64,000 nt of DNA from Gammaproteobacteria bacterium (GTDB lineage Bacteria > Pseudomonadota > Gammaproteobacteria > Arenicellales > Poriferihabitantaceae). The notes under the pieces are model-generated. The model was not told where the DNA came from. It saw only the letters and a program-made list of their open reading frames with translations, and made no database searches. Of the stretch, positions 33,899 through 43,117 are shown piece by piece. A program made the position numbers and the translations under genes. The stretch's first letter is position 1. The number at the start of each line of letters is the position of its first letter. Location of the stretch: positions 62,001 through 126,000 of the forward strand of contig JAUILZ010000003.1 of assembly GCA_030432755.1 (NCBI GenBank), written 5' to 3'.

Positions 33899-34831
33899 TC
33901 AGGCCGGGTCCCGGCGCAGCGGCTGGCACATGCAATGCACGCCGCCGCCCGCGCGGGTGAACTGGGTCATGTCAGGGTCGTAGACATGGAAGCCCGCAGC
34001 GCGCATCCTGGCGTTTAGATCGGTAGCCGCCGCGGTGGACAGGACGCGATCATTGCCAAGCGCCACGACGTTGCAGCCGAGGTTCATGGTTTCCTCGAAG
34101 GTGGCGGGGATGATCTCGATGCCGAGGCCGCGTAGCCAGGCGACGATATCCGCATCGGTGGTATCCAGGCAGACCGCGGCGCAGTGCTCGCTCAGCATGC
34201 ACACCATGAGGTCGATATGCACGTAGAACGGATCGATGGGAGCAAAACGGATTTCCCAGCCCTCGGCCGTGAACCAGTCCGCGACCTGGCGCGCCGCCGC
34301 GCCCTCAGAGCGATGGTCGGTATAACCTACCAGCGCGACGCCCGGGCGGATGATGTTGAAATCACCGCCCTCGAAGCTGCCGGCGGACACCATGTCGTAC
34401 ACCGGGATGTCGTTGGCGAGATAGAAACGTAACGCCGCGGCATATTCACCCCGGCGGCGGGGATTGGCCATCTGGCAGATCACCGCACCATAGGGCGTCA
34501 TGAACGACGAGTCACGGGCATAGACCTGCATCACGGTGGACGGATCTTCGGGCAGGAAGTGGCAGGTTACCCCAGCATCTTCGTAGGCCGATACCATTTC
34601 CCGGTGCTGACGCAGCGCCAGCTCGCGATCAAATCGGTACCCGCGCCGCAGGGAGTCCCTTACCAGGGAACTGTACTCGGCATTCTCCATACCCAGCCAG
34701 CCGAAGGTTTCCGCGGGCCCGAGTAGCACGTCGCGCAGAGGGCCTGCCTCTGACTTCAGGTACCAGCCCGTCATCTCCGGCGTGTTGCCGCCATCGCGGC
34801 GGGCGCGCAGCGGCGTGGATTGCGTCGTCAT
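33899..34831 (-). CDS. Amidinohydrolase/amidinotransferase-superfamily protein (arginine deiminase/DDAH-like)
   Basis: The protein has 310 residues. Conserved features are ARDSSFMTPYGAVI (acidic substrate contacts), SFEGGDFNII, FYVHIDLMVCML with the catalytic histidine, and GGGVHCMCQPL with the nucleophilic cysteine near the C-terminus. The superfamily hydrolyses or transfers guanidino groups of arginine derivatives. The exact substrate (arginine, dimethylarginine or another) cannot be read here. It follows the PKHD-type hydroxylase gene after 42 bases and faces the small-protein gene convergently. Confidence 0.8.
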   Translation of the reverse strand: MTTQSTPLRARRDGGNTPEMTGWYLKSEAGPLRDVLLGPAETFGWLGMENAEYSSLVRDSLRRGYRFDRELALRQHREMVSAYEDAGVTCHFLPEDPSTVMQVYARDSSFMTPYGAVICQMANPRRRGEYAAALRFYLANDIPVYDMVSAGSFEGGDFNIIRPGVALVGYTDHRSEGAAARQVADWFTAEGWEIRFAPIDPFYVHIDLMVCMLSEHCAAVCLDTTDADIVAWLRGLGIEIIPATFEETMNLGCNVVALGNDRVLSTAAATDLNARMRAAGFHVYDPDMTQFTRAGGGVHCMCQPLRRDPA

Positions 34832-34873
34832 GGGTAATCTCGAATTGTCGTGTTGCTGTTAAGGAATCGGAAG

Positions 34874-35557
34874 TCAGACCCGGGACCACATCCGCACCAG
34901 GTTGAGGTAGCTCTGGTCCACCTGGCGCGTGGCAGGCGCGTCCGGTTGCTCCGCGCGCAGTGTTTCCCGGGCCTCCCAGAGACTGTACAGCAGTTCGCGC
35001 CTTTCCGCCTCCGGCACCATGCTCTGCATCCACGTGACCGCGGCAAGGCGCTCGCCACGGGTTACCTCATCGACCTCGTGTAGCGACGACGCAGGGTACA
35101 TCACCCCGTCGCCCGCCGGCAGTTTCACCCGTTGCGGCCCGAAGCGGGTGTGGATCACCAGCTCGCCGCCGTCATACTCCGTCGGTTCGTTGAGGAACAG
35201 CGTGATGGCGACGTCACAGCGATAGCGCGACCGGGGATCGGGTCCCTGGCCCATCACCGGGTCGTCCACGTGCGCGCCGTAGCGCATTCCGCGCCGATAG
35301 CGCGAGTAGTATGGCGCCGCGATGCGATGCGGCAAGCCGGCGTTGAGATACACCGCGTGACGCACCAGGGCGCCCATCACCAGGTTGTTCAGGGCCTCGC
35401 TGGTCCCGGCGTCCGCGACCAGCTCTTCGTTGTGCTTCTGGCGCCGGGCGATCTCCCCCGCTGAACCGCGTCCATCGTGGAACGCACCGCTCTCGAGCAG
35501 CGAACGCACCATCGCAAGTTGAGGCACGTCGAGCACCCCTGGCAGGGTGACCAGCAT
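34874..35557 (-). CDS. PKHD-type Fe(II)/2-oxoglutarate hydroxylase (PiuC/YbiX family)
   Basis: The protein has 227 residues. HxD is in RYGAHVDDPVM, a distal His in SSLHEVDEVTRGERL, and the 2-oxoglutarate arginine in the same segment. The N-terminus MLVTLPGVLDVPQLAMVR is typical of the YbiX/PiuC family, often linked to iron uptake. No TonB receptor is next to it here. Its ATG shares one base with the stop of the upstream gene, so the two are coupled. Confidence 0.88.
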   Translation of the reverse strand: MLVTLPGVLDVPQLAMVRSLLESGAFHDGRGSAGEIARRQKHNEELVADAGTSEALNNLVMGALVRHAVYLNAGLPHRIAAPYYSRYRRGMRYGAHVDDPVMGQGPDPRSRYRCDVAITLFLNEPTEYDGGELVIHTRFGPQRVKLPAGDGVMYPASSLHEVDEVTRGERLAAVTWMQSMVPEAERRELLYSLWEARETLRAEQPDAPATRQVDQSYLNLVRMWSRV

Positions 35558-36627
35558 CAGAACGCGCAGCGCCCCAACAGGCCATCCAGCGCGTCCGGCG
35601 CGCAGCGGGGTAGTTGCCGGCTGACCGCGAGCCAGTGCTCGCGCGCGCTGGCGATCACGGGCGCCAGGGAACGGTAGTGCCCGCTTGCGCGTGCGGCTCG
35701 ATAGGCATTGCAGAACCCGGGAAACAGTTCCCTGCGCAAAGGCGTCATGTTGGCGTAGTAAAAGTCCAGCGACGGCCAGTTCTCCAGGGTGACGCAGGCA
35801 GGCAGCGAAGCCAGGCAGTCGGCGAGGATGTCCCGTACGGCGCGGATCTTCAGTTCGGTGAGTGGATCATCCGTACGCCGCAGCATCGACTGCCAGCCGT
35901 CGCCGATGAGCGCACCGGCGATGCGCTCACCGATCTCGTGCAGGATCACATTCTCCTGTTCCGTTTCCAGCAGCTTTTCCAGCGCGGCCTCCGGATCGCG
36001 GTCAAATCCGTAGTACGACACCACCCGCCCCATGGCATTGTCCTCTCGCTTCCAGTTCCACTCCTCCACCATTCCGGCGAGATATCTCGCGAGCGCATCC
36101 CGGCGCACGAATATCCATCCCGGCGCCGACATCGCCGGGGGTGCGTCAAGGGAACGGGCAAGTTCCTCCCCGGATACGATGAGCCTGAGCGGAGCCCCGC
36201 CCTTCCCGGGTTCCTCCGGATTGTCCACGGCCTCGGAATGCTTCAGGCGGGCGAGAAAGAAAACCGGGGCTCCGGCGCGACCATAGCCCGCCGCGTACGC
36301 GTAGCCGAGGGGATTCAGCACCGCGTTGATGGCTGTGCAGTCGAAGCAGTCCAGTGGTCCGCAGGGAAGCGGCAGGTCGACGGGTTCCCCCGCATTCTCG
36401 TCGAGTCGCTCCCAGTGTTCCTCCATCGCGGGTATCCATTTGCCGAGCGCTTCCCGGTCCAGCGGATCATTGAACCCGACACCCTTCCACCAGCGATAGA
36501 AATCACGCAGTTTCATCAGGTACACGCATAATGGGTAGCCGCCGGCATGGCGGGCGTCGGAAACGTCCGCATTGTGCTGTACCGCGTCGACCAGGGCGGC
36601 GAGTTGGCGGGGAGAGAGTGCCGTCAT
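35557..36627 (-). CDS. Uncharacterised protein, possibly Sfum_1244-like family
   Basis: The protein has 356 residues and is soluble, with many Trp/Tyr and a conserved-looking LPCGPLDCFDCTAINAVLN (paired cysteines), FYRWWKGVGFNDPL and ILHEIGERIAGALIG. A histidine-glutamate helix (VILHEIGERI) might bind a metal, but no known catalytic motif is evident. I faintly associate the cysteine region with the uncharacterised Sfum_1244-type family; treat that as unverified. The start is 36627; the longer frame to 36708 has a Pro-rich, unlikely N-terminus. It is coupled to the PKHD hydroxylase gene. Confidence 0.6.
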   Translation of the reverse strand: MTALSPRQLAALVDAVQHNADVSDARHAGGYPLCVYLMKLRDFYRWWKGVGFNDPLDREALGKWIPAMEEHWERLDENAGEPVDLPLPCGPLDCFDCTAINAVLNPLGYAYAAGYGRAGAPVFFLARLKHSEAVDNPEEPGKGGAPLRLIVSGEELARSLDAPPAMSAPGWIFVRRDALARYLAGMVEEWNWKREDNAMGRVVSYYGFDRDPEAALEKLLETEQENVILHEIGERIAGALIGDGWQSMLRRTDDPLTELKIRAVRDILADCLASLPACVTLENWPSLDFYYANMTPLRRELFPGFCNAYRAARASGHYRSLAPVIASAREHWLAVSRQLPRCAPDALDGLLGRCAF

Positions 36628-36746
36628 GTGGACATGTGTACGTGGCGGGGGGATTGGCGTCCGGGAAGCCGGTGATGAAATTACACTGGTATCATGCGCC
36701 CTTGTCAACGCGCCTGTCCGCGACGGTTCTCACACACCACGATTCC

Positions 36747-37328
36747 ATGGAAAAAGCCCGCATTCGCACCGGTTGGAAGAATACCGGCCGCACGATAACG
36801 GTCGAAGAACTGGCCAACACGGTGTCCAGCGTGTGCTGGCGCATGTCACTGAATGCGGCGCGCAACCTGCACCAGCAGGACTTCGTCTACAGCGATGATC
36901 ACCAGCGGCTAGGCGTGATCCGGGAATACCTGGCTTTCCTCGTGCATTGTGCGGACCGGTTGATGTTCGAGGTGCTCGACCAGGATCAGCGGCAGCGTTT
37001 CATGGAGGCGCTGGTAGAGGACTGCCGCCGCCACTTCCGCGCCAATGCCCAGGAACTCGTTGGCGGTGAACCCGGCGGCGGAGATTTCATCCAGCACCTG
37101 AATGCCCGCATGTCCGCCTATGCCGGCACGCGCTTCGATGGACGCCAGCCCGGCTACGACATGCTGCGCCTGCTCGGATCCGCGGTGCAGGACTGGATGG
37201 GTTCTGATCAGACCAATCGATGGGTCATCGACCAGGTCATGGAAATCGATGGCCCCGAGGTGTTCGGCGTATTCCTGCGCTCCGTCGACAAGCTGCGGCG
37301 AAACGCGGGTTTCCCCGATCCGTCATGA
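36747..37328 (+). CDS. Uncharacterised soluble helical protein
   Basis: The protein has 193 residues, all-helical, with LANTVSSVCWRMSLNAARNL, LAFLVHCADRLMFEVL and a C-terminal VFGVFLRSVDKLRRN. No motif or family is recognised. It is transcribed divergently from the 356-residue gene. An in-frame ATG at 36675 would add 24 residues. Confidence 0.6.
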   Translation: MEKARIRTGWKNTGRTITVEELANTVSSVCWRMSLNAARNLHQQDFVYSDDHQRLGVIREYLAFLVHCADRLMFEVLDQDQRQRFMEALVEDCRRHFRANAQELVGGEPGGGDFIQHLNARMSAYAGTRFDGRQPGYDMLRLLGSAVQDWMGSDQTNRWVIDQVMEIDGPEVFGVFLRSVDKLRRNAGFPDPS

Positions 37329-37391
37329 GAAGATGGGCTTTGGGCCCCTTTCCAGGTTACCCGACGTTGCCGAAGTCCGTGCCCGACGTTC

Positions 37392-37583
37392 TCATTTCCA
37401 CTTGTCGGCGTGGGCGGTGGATTTCTCCTGCCCGTCAGCATACCCGTCCTCGTAGGGTTCCGTGATACGCTGCTCCTCCAGCTTGGGATTGCCAAGGAAC
37501 CCGCATGCCCAACCCAGTATATAGTCGCGGGAAATGTTCCCGGATTCCAGTTCTGTGATGGTCTGGTAGTAGACGTTGGTCAT
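37392..37583 (-). CDS. Small protein (63 residues), conserved-looking
   Basis: This is a short protein with TNVYYQTITELESGNISRDY then ILGWACGFLGNPKLEEQR and an acidic tail (EPYEDGYADGQ). The start at 37583 has AAGGGTGGGG upstream; the open frame runs to 37673. The pattern looks like a defined small-protein family rather than a chance frame, but I cannot name it. Confidence 0.5.
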   Translation of the reverse strand: MTNVYYQTITELESGNISRDYILGWACGFLGNPKLEEQRITEPYEDGYADGQEKSTAHADKWK

Positions 37584-37700
37584 GAGCCCCACCCTTCGAC
37601 ACAGCCAGCAATTGCGCGCGGCCTTGGTGATTGGATCGTCCGCATTGAAACGCCGGACGTCGGATACCCGCAAGTTACCAGACGGGTCACGGCATTGGCA

Positions 37701-37940
37701 CTATCCTTTGGAATAGTGACGTTCTATTTCTTCGGTAATATTCCAGGCACACTCTGTATCGGGCATAACGGTCACCAGGTCGCCGGCGCCGAATCGTATC
37801 GCGGGTTCGTCCGCAACCCGTATGTCGCCCGCACCACGGGTAATGTAGCTGGTCTCGGTGTTCACGCAATACTTGCGGTAGCTCCCGGGCGCCTCCCGCA
37901 CGACCGGCCAGTCGTCCACGCCGATGACCTCCAGTTTCAT
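37701..37940 (-). CDS. Small cupin protein (Cupin_3/DUF861-like)
   Basis: The protein has 79 residues. It shows a single beta-barrel of the Cupin_3 kind: VDDWPVVREAPGSYRKY, TSYITRGAGDIRV and FGAGDLVTVMPDTECAWNI. Metal-binding histidines of catalytic cupins are not evident, so the activity is unknown. The start may be 37940 or 37976. It is divergent from the 2-oxoglutarate oxygenase gene at 38125. Confidence 0.6.
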   Translation of the reverse strand: MKLEVIGVDDWPVVREAPGSYRKYCVNTETSYITRGAGDIRVADEPAIRFGAGDLVTVMPDTECAWNITEEIERHYSKG

Positions 37941-38124
37941 TGGTGAGGGCGAATGCTCGATCAGTACCCTGGACATGCGAATGGGCTTCGTGACGAATCC
38001 GGATGCGATGCGTTCGAGTGTAACATTCGCATTGCCGGTCTCCCCCGGGGACCGGTCGCCGTCCATTGCAACTGTCGCCCTGTGATTCCCCCGGGGCCAG
38101 GGAAACCCGCAGTCCCATCGCACC

Positions 38125-38700
38125 ATGTTCCGAGAACACAAGCCCGGCAGCTTCATCTACTCAATGGACGACGCCCTCTCCGCCGATGAATGCGCTGCGA
38201 TGATCCGCCAGTTCGAGGCGAGCCCGGATCAGCAGGCGGCGGGACGGCTGGGGGGAGACGCCCGACTGGAGGACAGCATCAAGCGCTCCACCGATCTGCG
38301 TATCAGTGGCCGCCCGGACTGGGCGGTGCACGACGGTGTCCTGCGGGAATCTCTCGGCCGCGCCCTGGGACTCGTCGCGGGGCTGCATCCATTCTTCAGG
38401 GTGAACCGGCTGCACGACACCGGTTACAACCTCCAGAAAACCGATGCCGGGGGATACTATCACTGGCACCTGGACTCCGGCCCGGGTGATTTCGCCCGCC
38501 GCCAACTGGTAGCCATCTGGTACCTCAACGATGCGCCGGAGGAAGGCGGCGAAACCGAATTCCATTTCCAGCAGGTCAAGGTCAGGCCGAGCACCGGCAT
38601 GCTGCTGTTGTTCCCGCCGTTCTGGACCCACCTGCACCGCGGTGCGCCGGTGGTTCGCGGTGTAAAATATCTTGCCACCACGTGGGTCTGCGTGGACTGA
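38125..38700 (+). CDS. 2-oxoglutarate/Fe(II) oxygenase (prolyl 4-hydroxylase-like)
   Basis: The protein has 191 residues. HxD is in YYHWHLDSGPG, the distal His in FWTHLHRGAPV and the 2-oxoglutarate-binding Arg/Lys in VVRGVKYLATTW. LVAIWYLNDAPEEGGETEF is the classic strand of this superfamily. It is the third such oxygenase within 8 kb of the dsr operon. The substrate is unknown. Confidence 0.85.
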   Translation: MFREHKPGSFIYSMDDALSADECAAMIRQFEASPDQQAAGRLGGDARLEDSIKRSTDLRISGRPDWAVHDGVLRESLGRALGLVAGLHPFFRVNRLHDTGYNLQKTDAGGYYHWHLDSGPGDFARRQLVAIWYLNDAPEEGGETEFHFQQVKVRPSTGMLLLFPPFWTHLHRGAPVVRGVKYLATTWVCVD

Positions 38701-38776
38701 TCCATGTCAGAGCCAATGTGGAGGGAGACCGGGACAGCGTCCCTGACATCATTGAAAGACAGCCTGGAGGCACACA

Positions 38777-38989
38777 ATGAGTATTGCCAATGTCGGTAGC
38801 ACCGACCGCATCATTCGCATCCTGGGCGGTATCATCCTGATCGCCGCACCCTTGGTAACAAGCTTTGGTCTTTGGGAGAACCAGACCGCACGCATCCTGG
38901 CCATTGTGATCGGCGCGATCCTGGTGCTGACGGGGTTGCTGAGGTTCTGCGGCCTTTACAAGATTCTCGGGATCCGTACCAACGGTTGA
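38777..38989 (+). CDS. DUF2892 (YgaP-like) small membrane protein
   Basis: The protein has 70 residues. NVGSTDRIIRILGGIILIAA opens the protein and a second hydrophobic helix, ARILAIVIGAILVLTGL, is followed by RFCGLYKILGI. This is the two-helix DUF2892 domain, often found alone or fused to rhodanese in sulfur metabolism. The cysteine near the end is conserved in many members. Confidence 0.88.
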   Translation: MSIANVGSTDRIIRILGGIILIAAPLVTSFGLWENQTARILAIVIGAILVLTGLLRFCGLYKILGIRTNG

Positions 38990-38994
38990 ACCGC

Positions 38995-39017
38995 GGGCGG
39001 CCTTTATCCGGCCGCCC
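38995..39017 (+). other. Strong hairpin between the DUF2892 and DUF3530 genes
   Basis: GGGCGGCC (38995-39002) pairs perfectly with GGCCGCCC (39010-39017) around a seven-base loop TTTATCC. No T-run follows, so a classical terminator is not supported. It may be a partial terminator or an mRNA end-protection structure just after the DUF2892 stop. Confidence 0.5.
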
Positions 39018-39035
39018 TCCAACCAGGCAATTGAC

Positions 39036-39806
39036 ATGCTCCGCCAGCTTCTCCCCCTGCTTCTGTTCAGCGTCCCCATCCTGGCCGCGGAGGTGCCCGA
39101 TTACGCCCGCGAGCAACGTATCGCGGAGCAGATCGAGCCACAGATCTTCGACGGGGAAGCAGTGTGGCTGACGGCGAACGATCACGACTTCCTGTCCATC
39201 TATATCGCGGCCGATGCTGCCCGCGGTGCGGTACTGATCCTGCACGGGCGTGACGTGAATCCGGAGGACCTCAACGTGGTCGGGCCGATGCGCGTGGGCC
39301 TGTCCGAAGAGGGCTGGTCCACGCTGGCGCTGCAGATGCCGGTGCTCGAGAAGGGACACACCTACTACGACTACCTGCCGATCCTCGGCTTCGCCCACGA
39401 ACGTATCGAGGCTGGCATCACGTGGCTGCGGGATCAGGGCTATTCAACGATCGTCCTCACCGGCCATAGCTGCGGCGCGCATATGGCGAATGACTGGCTG
39501 GGCGCCTACGGTGACGAGCTGATCGACGGCTATGTCGCCATCGGCGTGGGCGCCACCGATCGCGGCCAGGAGTTGCAAACCCCCATTCCCTTTGCCTCGC
39601 TGACCGTTCCCGTTCTGGACATCTACGGCAGCGAGGAGTTTCCACGCCCTCTCGGCATGGTGCCCGAGCGCCAGGAGATGATTCGCCTTGGCGGCAATCC
39701 CGCGTCCGAACAGCGGGTCGTTCCCGGCGCCAACCACTACTTTCACGGTCATGGCGAGGCGCTGACCGCGATGGTGGCCGACTGGCTGCAGACGGCCGGA
39801 TTCTGA
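39036..39806 (+). CDS. DUF3530-family alpha/beta-hydrolase-like secreted protein
   Basis: The protein has 256 residues. A short signal (about 1-17, ending ILA) is followed by GAVLILHGRDVNPEDLN, LALQMPVLEKGHTYYDY and LTGHSCGAHMANDW. In the last, the GHSxG nucleophile elbow has cysteine after serine. A late NHYFHGHG supplies the histidine. DUF3530 proteins have the hydrolase fold but no established function. Confidence 0.8.
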   Translation: MLRQLLPLLLFSVPILAAEVPDYAREQRIAEQIEPQIFDGEAVWLTANDHDFLSIYIAADAARGAVLILHGRDVNPEDLNVVGPMRVGLSEEGWSTLALQMPVLEKGHTYYDYLPILGFAHERIEAGITWLRDQGYSTIVLTGHSCGAHMANDWLGAYGDELIDGYVAIGVGATDRGQELQTPIPFASLTVPVLDIYGSEEFPRPLGMVPERQEMIRLGGNPASEQRVVPGANHYFHGHGEALTAMVADWLQTAGF

Positions 39807-40005
39807 GTCAGTAGCGGTCAATCGGGCCTGATCCCTGCGGCCCGATCCATCTGCCGGCACGCAGCTATCCGCGCACCGGGGCAGACCCCGCGTCCCGCGC
39901 TGCTATACTCCCTGACCATAACGACAGGATACGTCTCCCTGGCCAGGGGTATGGGTTGCGAGGGAGATGGATAGAAGGCATCACAAACAAAACAGGAGAA
40001 GCACC

Positions 40006-41286
40006 ATGAAGCAGAGCGCGCTGCGCTTGTCGCAACTCATCACACCTTGTTGTCTCGTCGCCGCCCTGGCGATTCCCTCTACGGCCCTCGGCGCCGGATT
40101 CCAGATCAGCGAAACCAGCGTGTCCGGCCTCGGCAGGGCCTTCGCAGGTGCCGGGGTCGCGGGAGACGACCTGTCCGACATGTTCTACAACCCGGGCGGA
40201 CTGTTCCTCACGTCGGGACGCGGCTTGCAGGTGGGCGCATCCCTCATAGACACCGAGTCTTCGTTCCAGGGGTCGGGGAGTCCATTCGGCGGTTTCCCCG
40301 ATGACGGCGGCGAGACCGGCGTGGTACCCAACCTGTATTACGCCACCCCGGAAAACGGGTCACTGAAATTCGGTCTTGCAATCACCGCGCCCTTCGGCCT
40401 CGCGACGGAATACGAACCCGGCTGGGCGGGGCGCTACCAGGGCCTTCGCTCCGAACTCACCACCATCGACATCAATCCCGTGCTGGCCTACCGGTTCAGT
40501 AACGCGGTGACCGCGGGCATCGGCCTCAGCGCGCAGTACGCCGACGCCGAACTCGGCCGGGCGGGGTTTCTGGGCCCGGGCGTGCCCGACGGCAAGAGCA
40601 CCGTCTCCGGCGACAACTGGGGCTATGGATTCAACCTGGGCGCCATGTTCACTCCGGCCCCTGCCACCCGCATCGGTATCGGCTATCGCTCGCAGATCGA
40701 GCAGGAACTGGAGGGGGGCCTGGATGTGATATCTCCCACCGGAATGTCCATCCTGTCCACGGGCGCGATCGCGGAAGTGACGCTGCCGGAAACGGCGTAT
40801 CTCAGCTTCGCCCAGGGGCTGGGTGACCGCGCCACGCTGCTGGCCTCCGCCCGCTGGACCCGCTGGAGCCGCTTCCAGGAACTCCGTATCCGGCTGGCCA
40901 ACGGCCTGCCGGACGTGGTGACACCGGAGAACTGGGACGACACCATGACTCTCGGCATCGGTATCAACTACCAGCTCAACGATAGCTGGACGGTGCGCGC
41001 TGGCTATGCCTACGACGAATCCCCCGTGCCGGATGAATTCCGCACCGTGCGCATCCCCGATTCGAACCGCGACTGGTTCACCCTGGGGGGAAGCTACCGC
41101 GCGCCATCAGGCTTCACCGTGGACTTCGGCTATGCCTACCTGAGCAGTGACGACGCGCCCATCAACGAAACCACCGTCATCGCCGGACCGCCCACATCAC
41201 CGGTCGTGGTGCAAAGTAACCTGGCAGGATCCTACGAGGGCAGCGCCAGTATATTCGGCGTGCAGTTGCAGTGGCCGCTGAACTGA
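40006..41286 (+). CDS. FadL/TodX-family outer membrane transporter
   Basis: The protein has 426 residues. A signal peptide (about 1-28, ending ALG) is followed by the FadL-type hatch start AGFQISETSVSGLGRAFAG and DDLSDMFYNPGGLFL. A 14-strand beta-barrel with alternating aromatic residues completes the protein. FadL homologues take up long-chain fatty acids or aromatic hydrocarbons. A CATACCCC-type word (reverse strand) lies 50-60 bases upstream, similar to those near tusA and dsrA. A clear terminator follows. Confidence 0.9.
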   Translation: MKQSALRLSQLITPCCLVAALAIPSTALGAGFQISETSVSGLGRAFAGAGVAGDDLSDMFYNPGGLFLTSGRGLQVGASLIDTESSFQGSGSPFGGFPDDGGETGVVPNLYYATPENGSLKFGLAITAPFGLATEYEPGWAGRYQGLRSELTTIDINPVLAYRFSNAVTAGIGLSAQYADAELGRAGFLGPGVPDGKSTVSGDNWGYGFNLGAMFTPAPATRIGIGYRSQIEQELEGGLDVISPTGMSILSTGAIAEVTLPETAYLSFAQGLGDRATLLASARWTRWSRFQELRIRLANGLPDVVTPENWDDTMTLGIGINYQLNDSWTVRAGYAYDESPVPDEFRTVRIPDSNRDWFTLGGSYRAPSGFTVDFGYAYLSSDDAPINETTVIAGPPTSPVVVQSNLAGSYEGSASIFGVQLQWPLN

Positions 41287-41350
41287 TTTGTCAAACGGCA
41301 CTTGCGTAACACAGCCACGCAAGTATTGGAATTTCGACTATCACGGTCGT

Positions 41351-41386
41351 AAAAAAACCCTGCCGCATAATCCGGCAGGGTCTTCT
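41351..41386. terminator. Bidirectional intrinsic terminator between fadL-like gene and etfA
   Basis: A-run (41351-41357), stem CCCTGCCG (41358-41365), loop, stem CGGCAGGG (41373-41380), then TCTTCT. It works for the plus-strand porin gene and, through the A-run read as T-run on the other strand, for etfA. Confidence 0.85.
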
Positions 41387-41430
41387 ACCTGTATCGCGCC
41401 GCCGCGTCCCGCACGGGATGCGGCGCCCGA

Positions 41431-42366
41431 TCAGCCGTCCAGTTCCGCCTGCAGCGCCGGTACCGCGGTGAACAGGTCCTCGTTCCAGCCGTAGTCGGCG
41501 ACCTGGAAGATGGGGGCTTCCTCGTCGTTGTTGATGGCGACGATGGTCTTGGAGTCCTTCATTCCGGCGAGGTGCTGGATAGCGCCGGAGATGCCCACCG
41601 CGATGTAGAGGTCGGGGGCGACCACCTTGCCGGTCTGGCCGACCTGGTAGTCATTGGGCACGAAGCCGGCGTCAACCGCCGCGCGGGAGGCGCCCACGGC
41701 GCCGCCCAGAGTATCGGCCAGTTTCTCCAGCATAGCGAAGTTCTCGCCGTTCTGCATGCCCCGGCCGCCGGAGACCACGATGCGCGCCGAAGTGAGTTCC
41801 GGGCGTTCGCTCTGGCTCAGGTTCTGGCCCTTGAAGGTCACCACGTCGCTGGCGCCGGCGTCATCGATCGCGGTCACCGTCCCGCTTCCGCCCTCGGCGT
41901 CAGCTGCTTCGAAGGCGGTGGTGCGCACGGTCATCATCTTCACCGCGTCGGACATCTTCACCGTCTGCAGCGCGTTACCGGCGTAGATCGGGCGCACGAA
42001 GGTGTCTTCGGACACCACGTCGCTGATGTCGGAGATCGGCTGCGCGTCGCAGAGCGCCGCGAGGTAGGGAATCAGCGCCTTGCCAAAAGTCGAGGCAGGC
42101 GCCAGCACGTGGCTCACGCCGTCGAGGTTCGCTTTCACCAGATGCGCGGTGTTCTCGGTGATCTCGTGGGCATAGGTATCGAAGTCGGCGCAGAGGACCT
42201 CGGACACGCCGGCGATCTTTGCGCAGGCCGCGGCCACGTCGCCGCAGCCACTACCGGCTACCAGGACACGAAGTTCAGCGCCGATCTTCGCCGCGGCGGC
42301 GACGGTGTTCAGCGTCCCAGGGGAAAGCTGGCTGTTGTCGTGTTCAGCAATGACCAGGATGCTCAT
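41431..42366 (-). CDS. etfA: Electron transfer flavoprotein alpha subunit
   Basis: The protein has 311 residues. The N-terminal [20 protein letters not shown] and the C-terminal FAD domain with [36 protein letters not shown] and [17 protein letters not shown] are diagnostic of EtfA. The EtfAB dimer collects electrons from acyl-CoA and other dehydrogenases and passes them to quinone through ETF-QO. It is one base after etfB. Confidence 0.96.
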   Translation of the reverse strand: MSILVIAEHDNSQLSPGTLNTVAAAAKIGAELRVLVAGSGCGDVAAACAKIAGVSEVLCADFDTYAHEITENTAHLVKANLDGVSHVLAPASTFGKALIPYLAALCDAQPISDISDVVSEDTFVRPIYAGNALQTVKMSDAVKMMTVRTTAFEAADAEGGSGTVTAIDDAGASDVVTFKGQNLSQSERPELTSARIVVSGGRGMQNGENFAMLEKLADTLGGAVGASRAAVDAGFVPNDYQVGQTGKVVAPDLYIAVGISGAIQHLAGMKDSKTIVAINNDEEAPIFQVADYGWNEDLFTAVPALQAELDG

Positions 42367-42367
42367 G

Positions 42368-43117
42368 TCAAATCACCTTCGCTTCGTTTTTCAGTTTGTC
42401 CACCAGTTCGCTGGCGCCGGATACCATCACCCCGGCCTCCCGTGCCGGCGGGTCTTCCACTTTCAACACCTCGAGCCGGTTTTTCACTTCCACGCCGAGG
42501 TCGGCGGGCGAGAGTGCGTCGATAGGCTTCTTCTTCGCCTTCATGATATTGGGCAGCGAGGCGTAGCGCGGCTCGTTGAGGCGCAGGTCGGCGGTAACCA
42601 CGGCGGGTGACGCGATCTGCAGGTCCTCCAGGCCGGCGTCGATCTCGCGGGTGATGGCGAAGCCGCCGTCGTTCTTCTCGATCTTCGAGATGTAGCTGCC
42701 GAGGGGACGGCCCATCAGCGCGGCCAGCATCTGCCCGGTCTGGTTGTTGTCGTCGTCGATGGACTGCTTGCCCAGGATCACCAGGTCCGCGCCTTCCTTC
42801 TCCGCGACCGCCTTGATCAGCTGTGCGATCACGAGGGGCTCGAGGCTCTCTTCGGTGTTCACGTGCACACCGCGGTCGGCGCCCATGGCGAGGCCGGTGC
42901 GGATGGTCTCCGCGGCCTTGTCCGGGCCCGCGGACATCACGATGACCTCTTCGGCATTGCCCGCTTCCTTGATTCGCAGGGCTTCTTCCACGGCGATCTC
43001 GCAGAACGGGTTCATCGCCATCTTGACATTCGCGGTTTCCACGCCGGTGTTGTCCGACTTGACCCGGACCCGGATATTGGCGTCGATCACGCGCTTGACA
43101 GGTACCAGCACTTTCAT
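42368..43117 (-). CDS. etfB: Electron transfer flavoprotein beta subunit
   Basis: The protein has 249 residues. MKVLVPVKRVIDANIRVRV, MNPFCEIAVEEALRIKE and ILGKQSIDDDNNQTGQMLA (AMP-site region) are EtfB signatures. CAGGAGA before 43117 fixes the start. It works with EtfA encoded immediately downstream. Confidence 0.96.
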   Translation of the reverse strand: MKVLVPVKRVIDANIRVRVKSDNTGVETANVKMAMNPFCEIAVEEALRIKEAGNAEEVIVMSAGPDKAAETIRTGLAMGADRGVHVNTEESLEPLVIAQLIKAVAEKEGADLVILGKQSIDDDNNQTGQMLAALMGRPLGSYISKIEKNDGGFAITREIDAGLEDLQIASPAVVTADLRLNEPRYASLPNIMKAKKKPIDALSPADLGVEVKNRLEVLKVEDPPAREAGVMVSGASELVDKLKNEAKVI

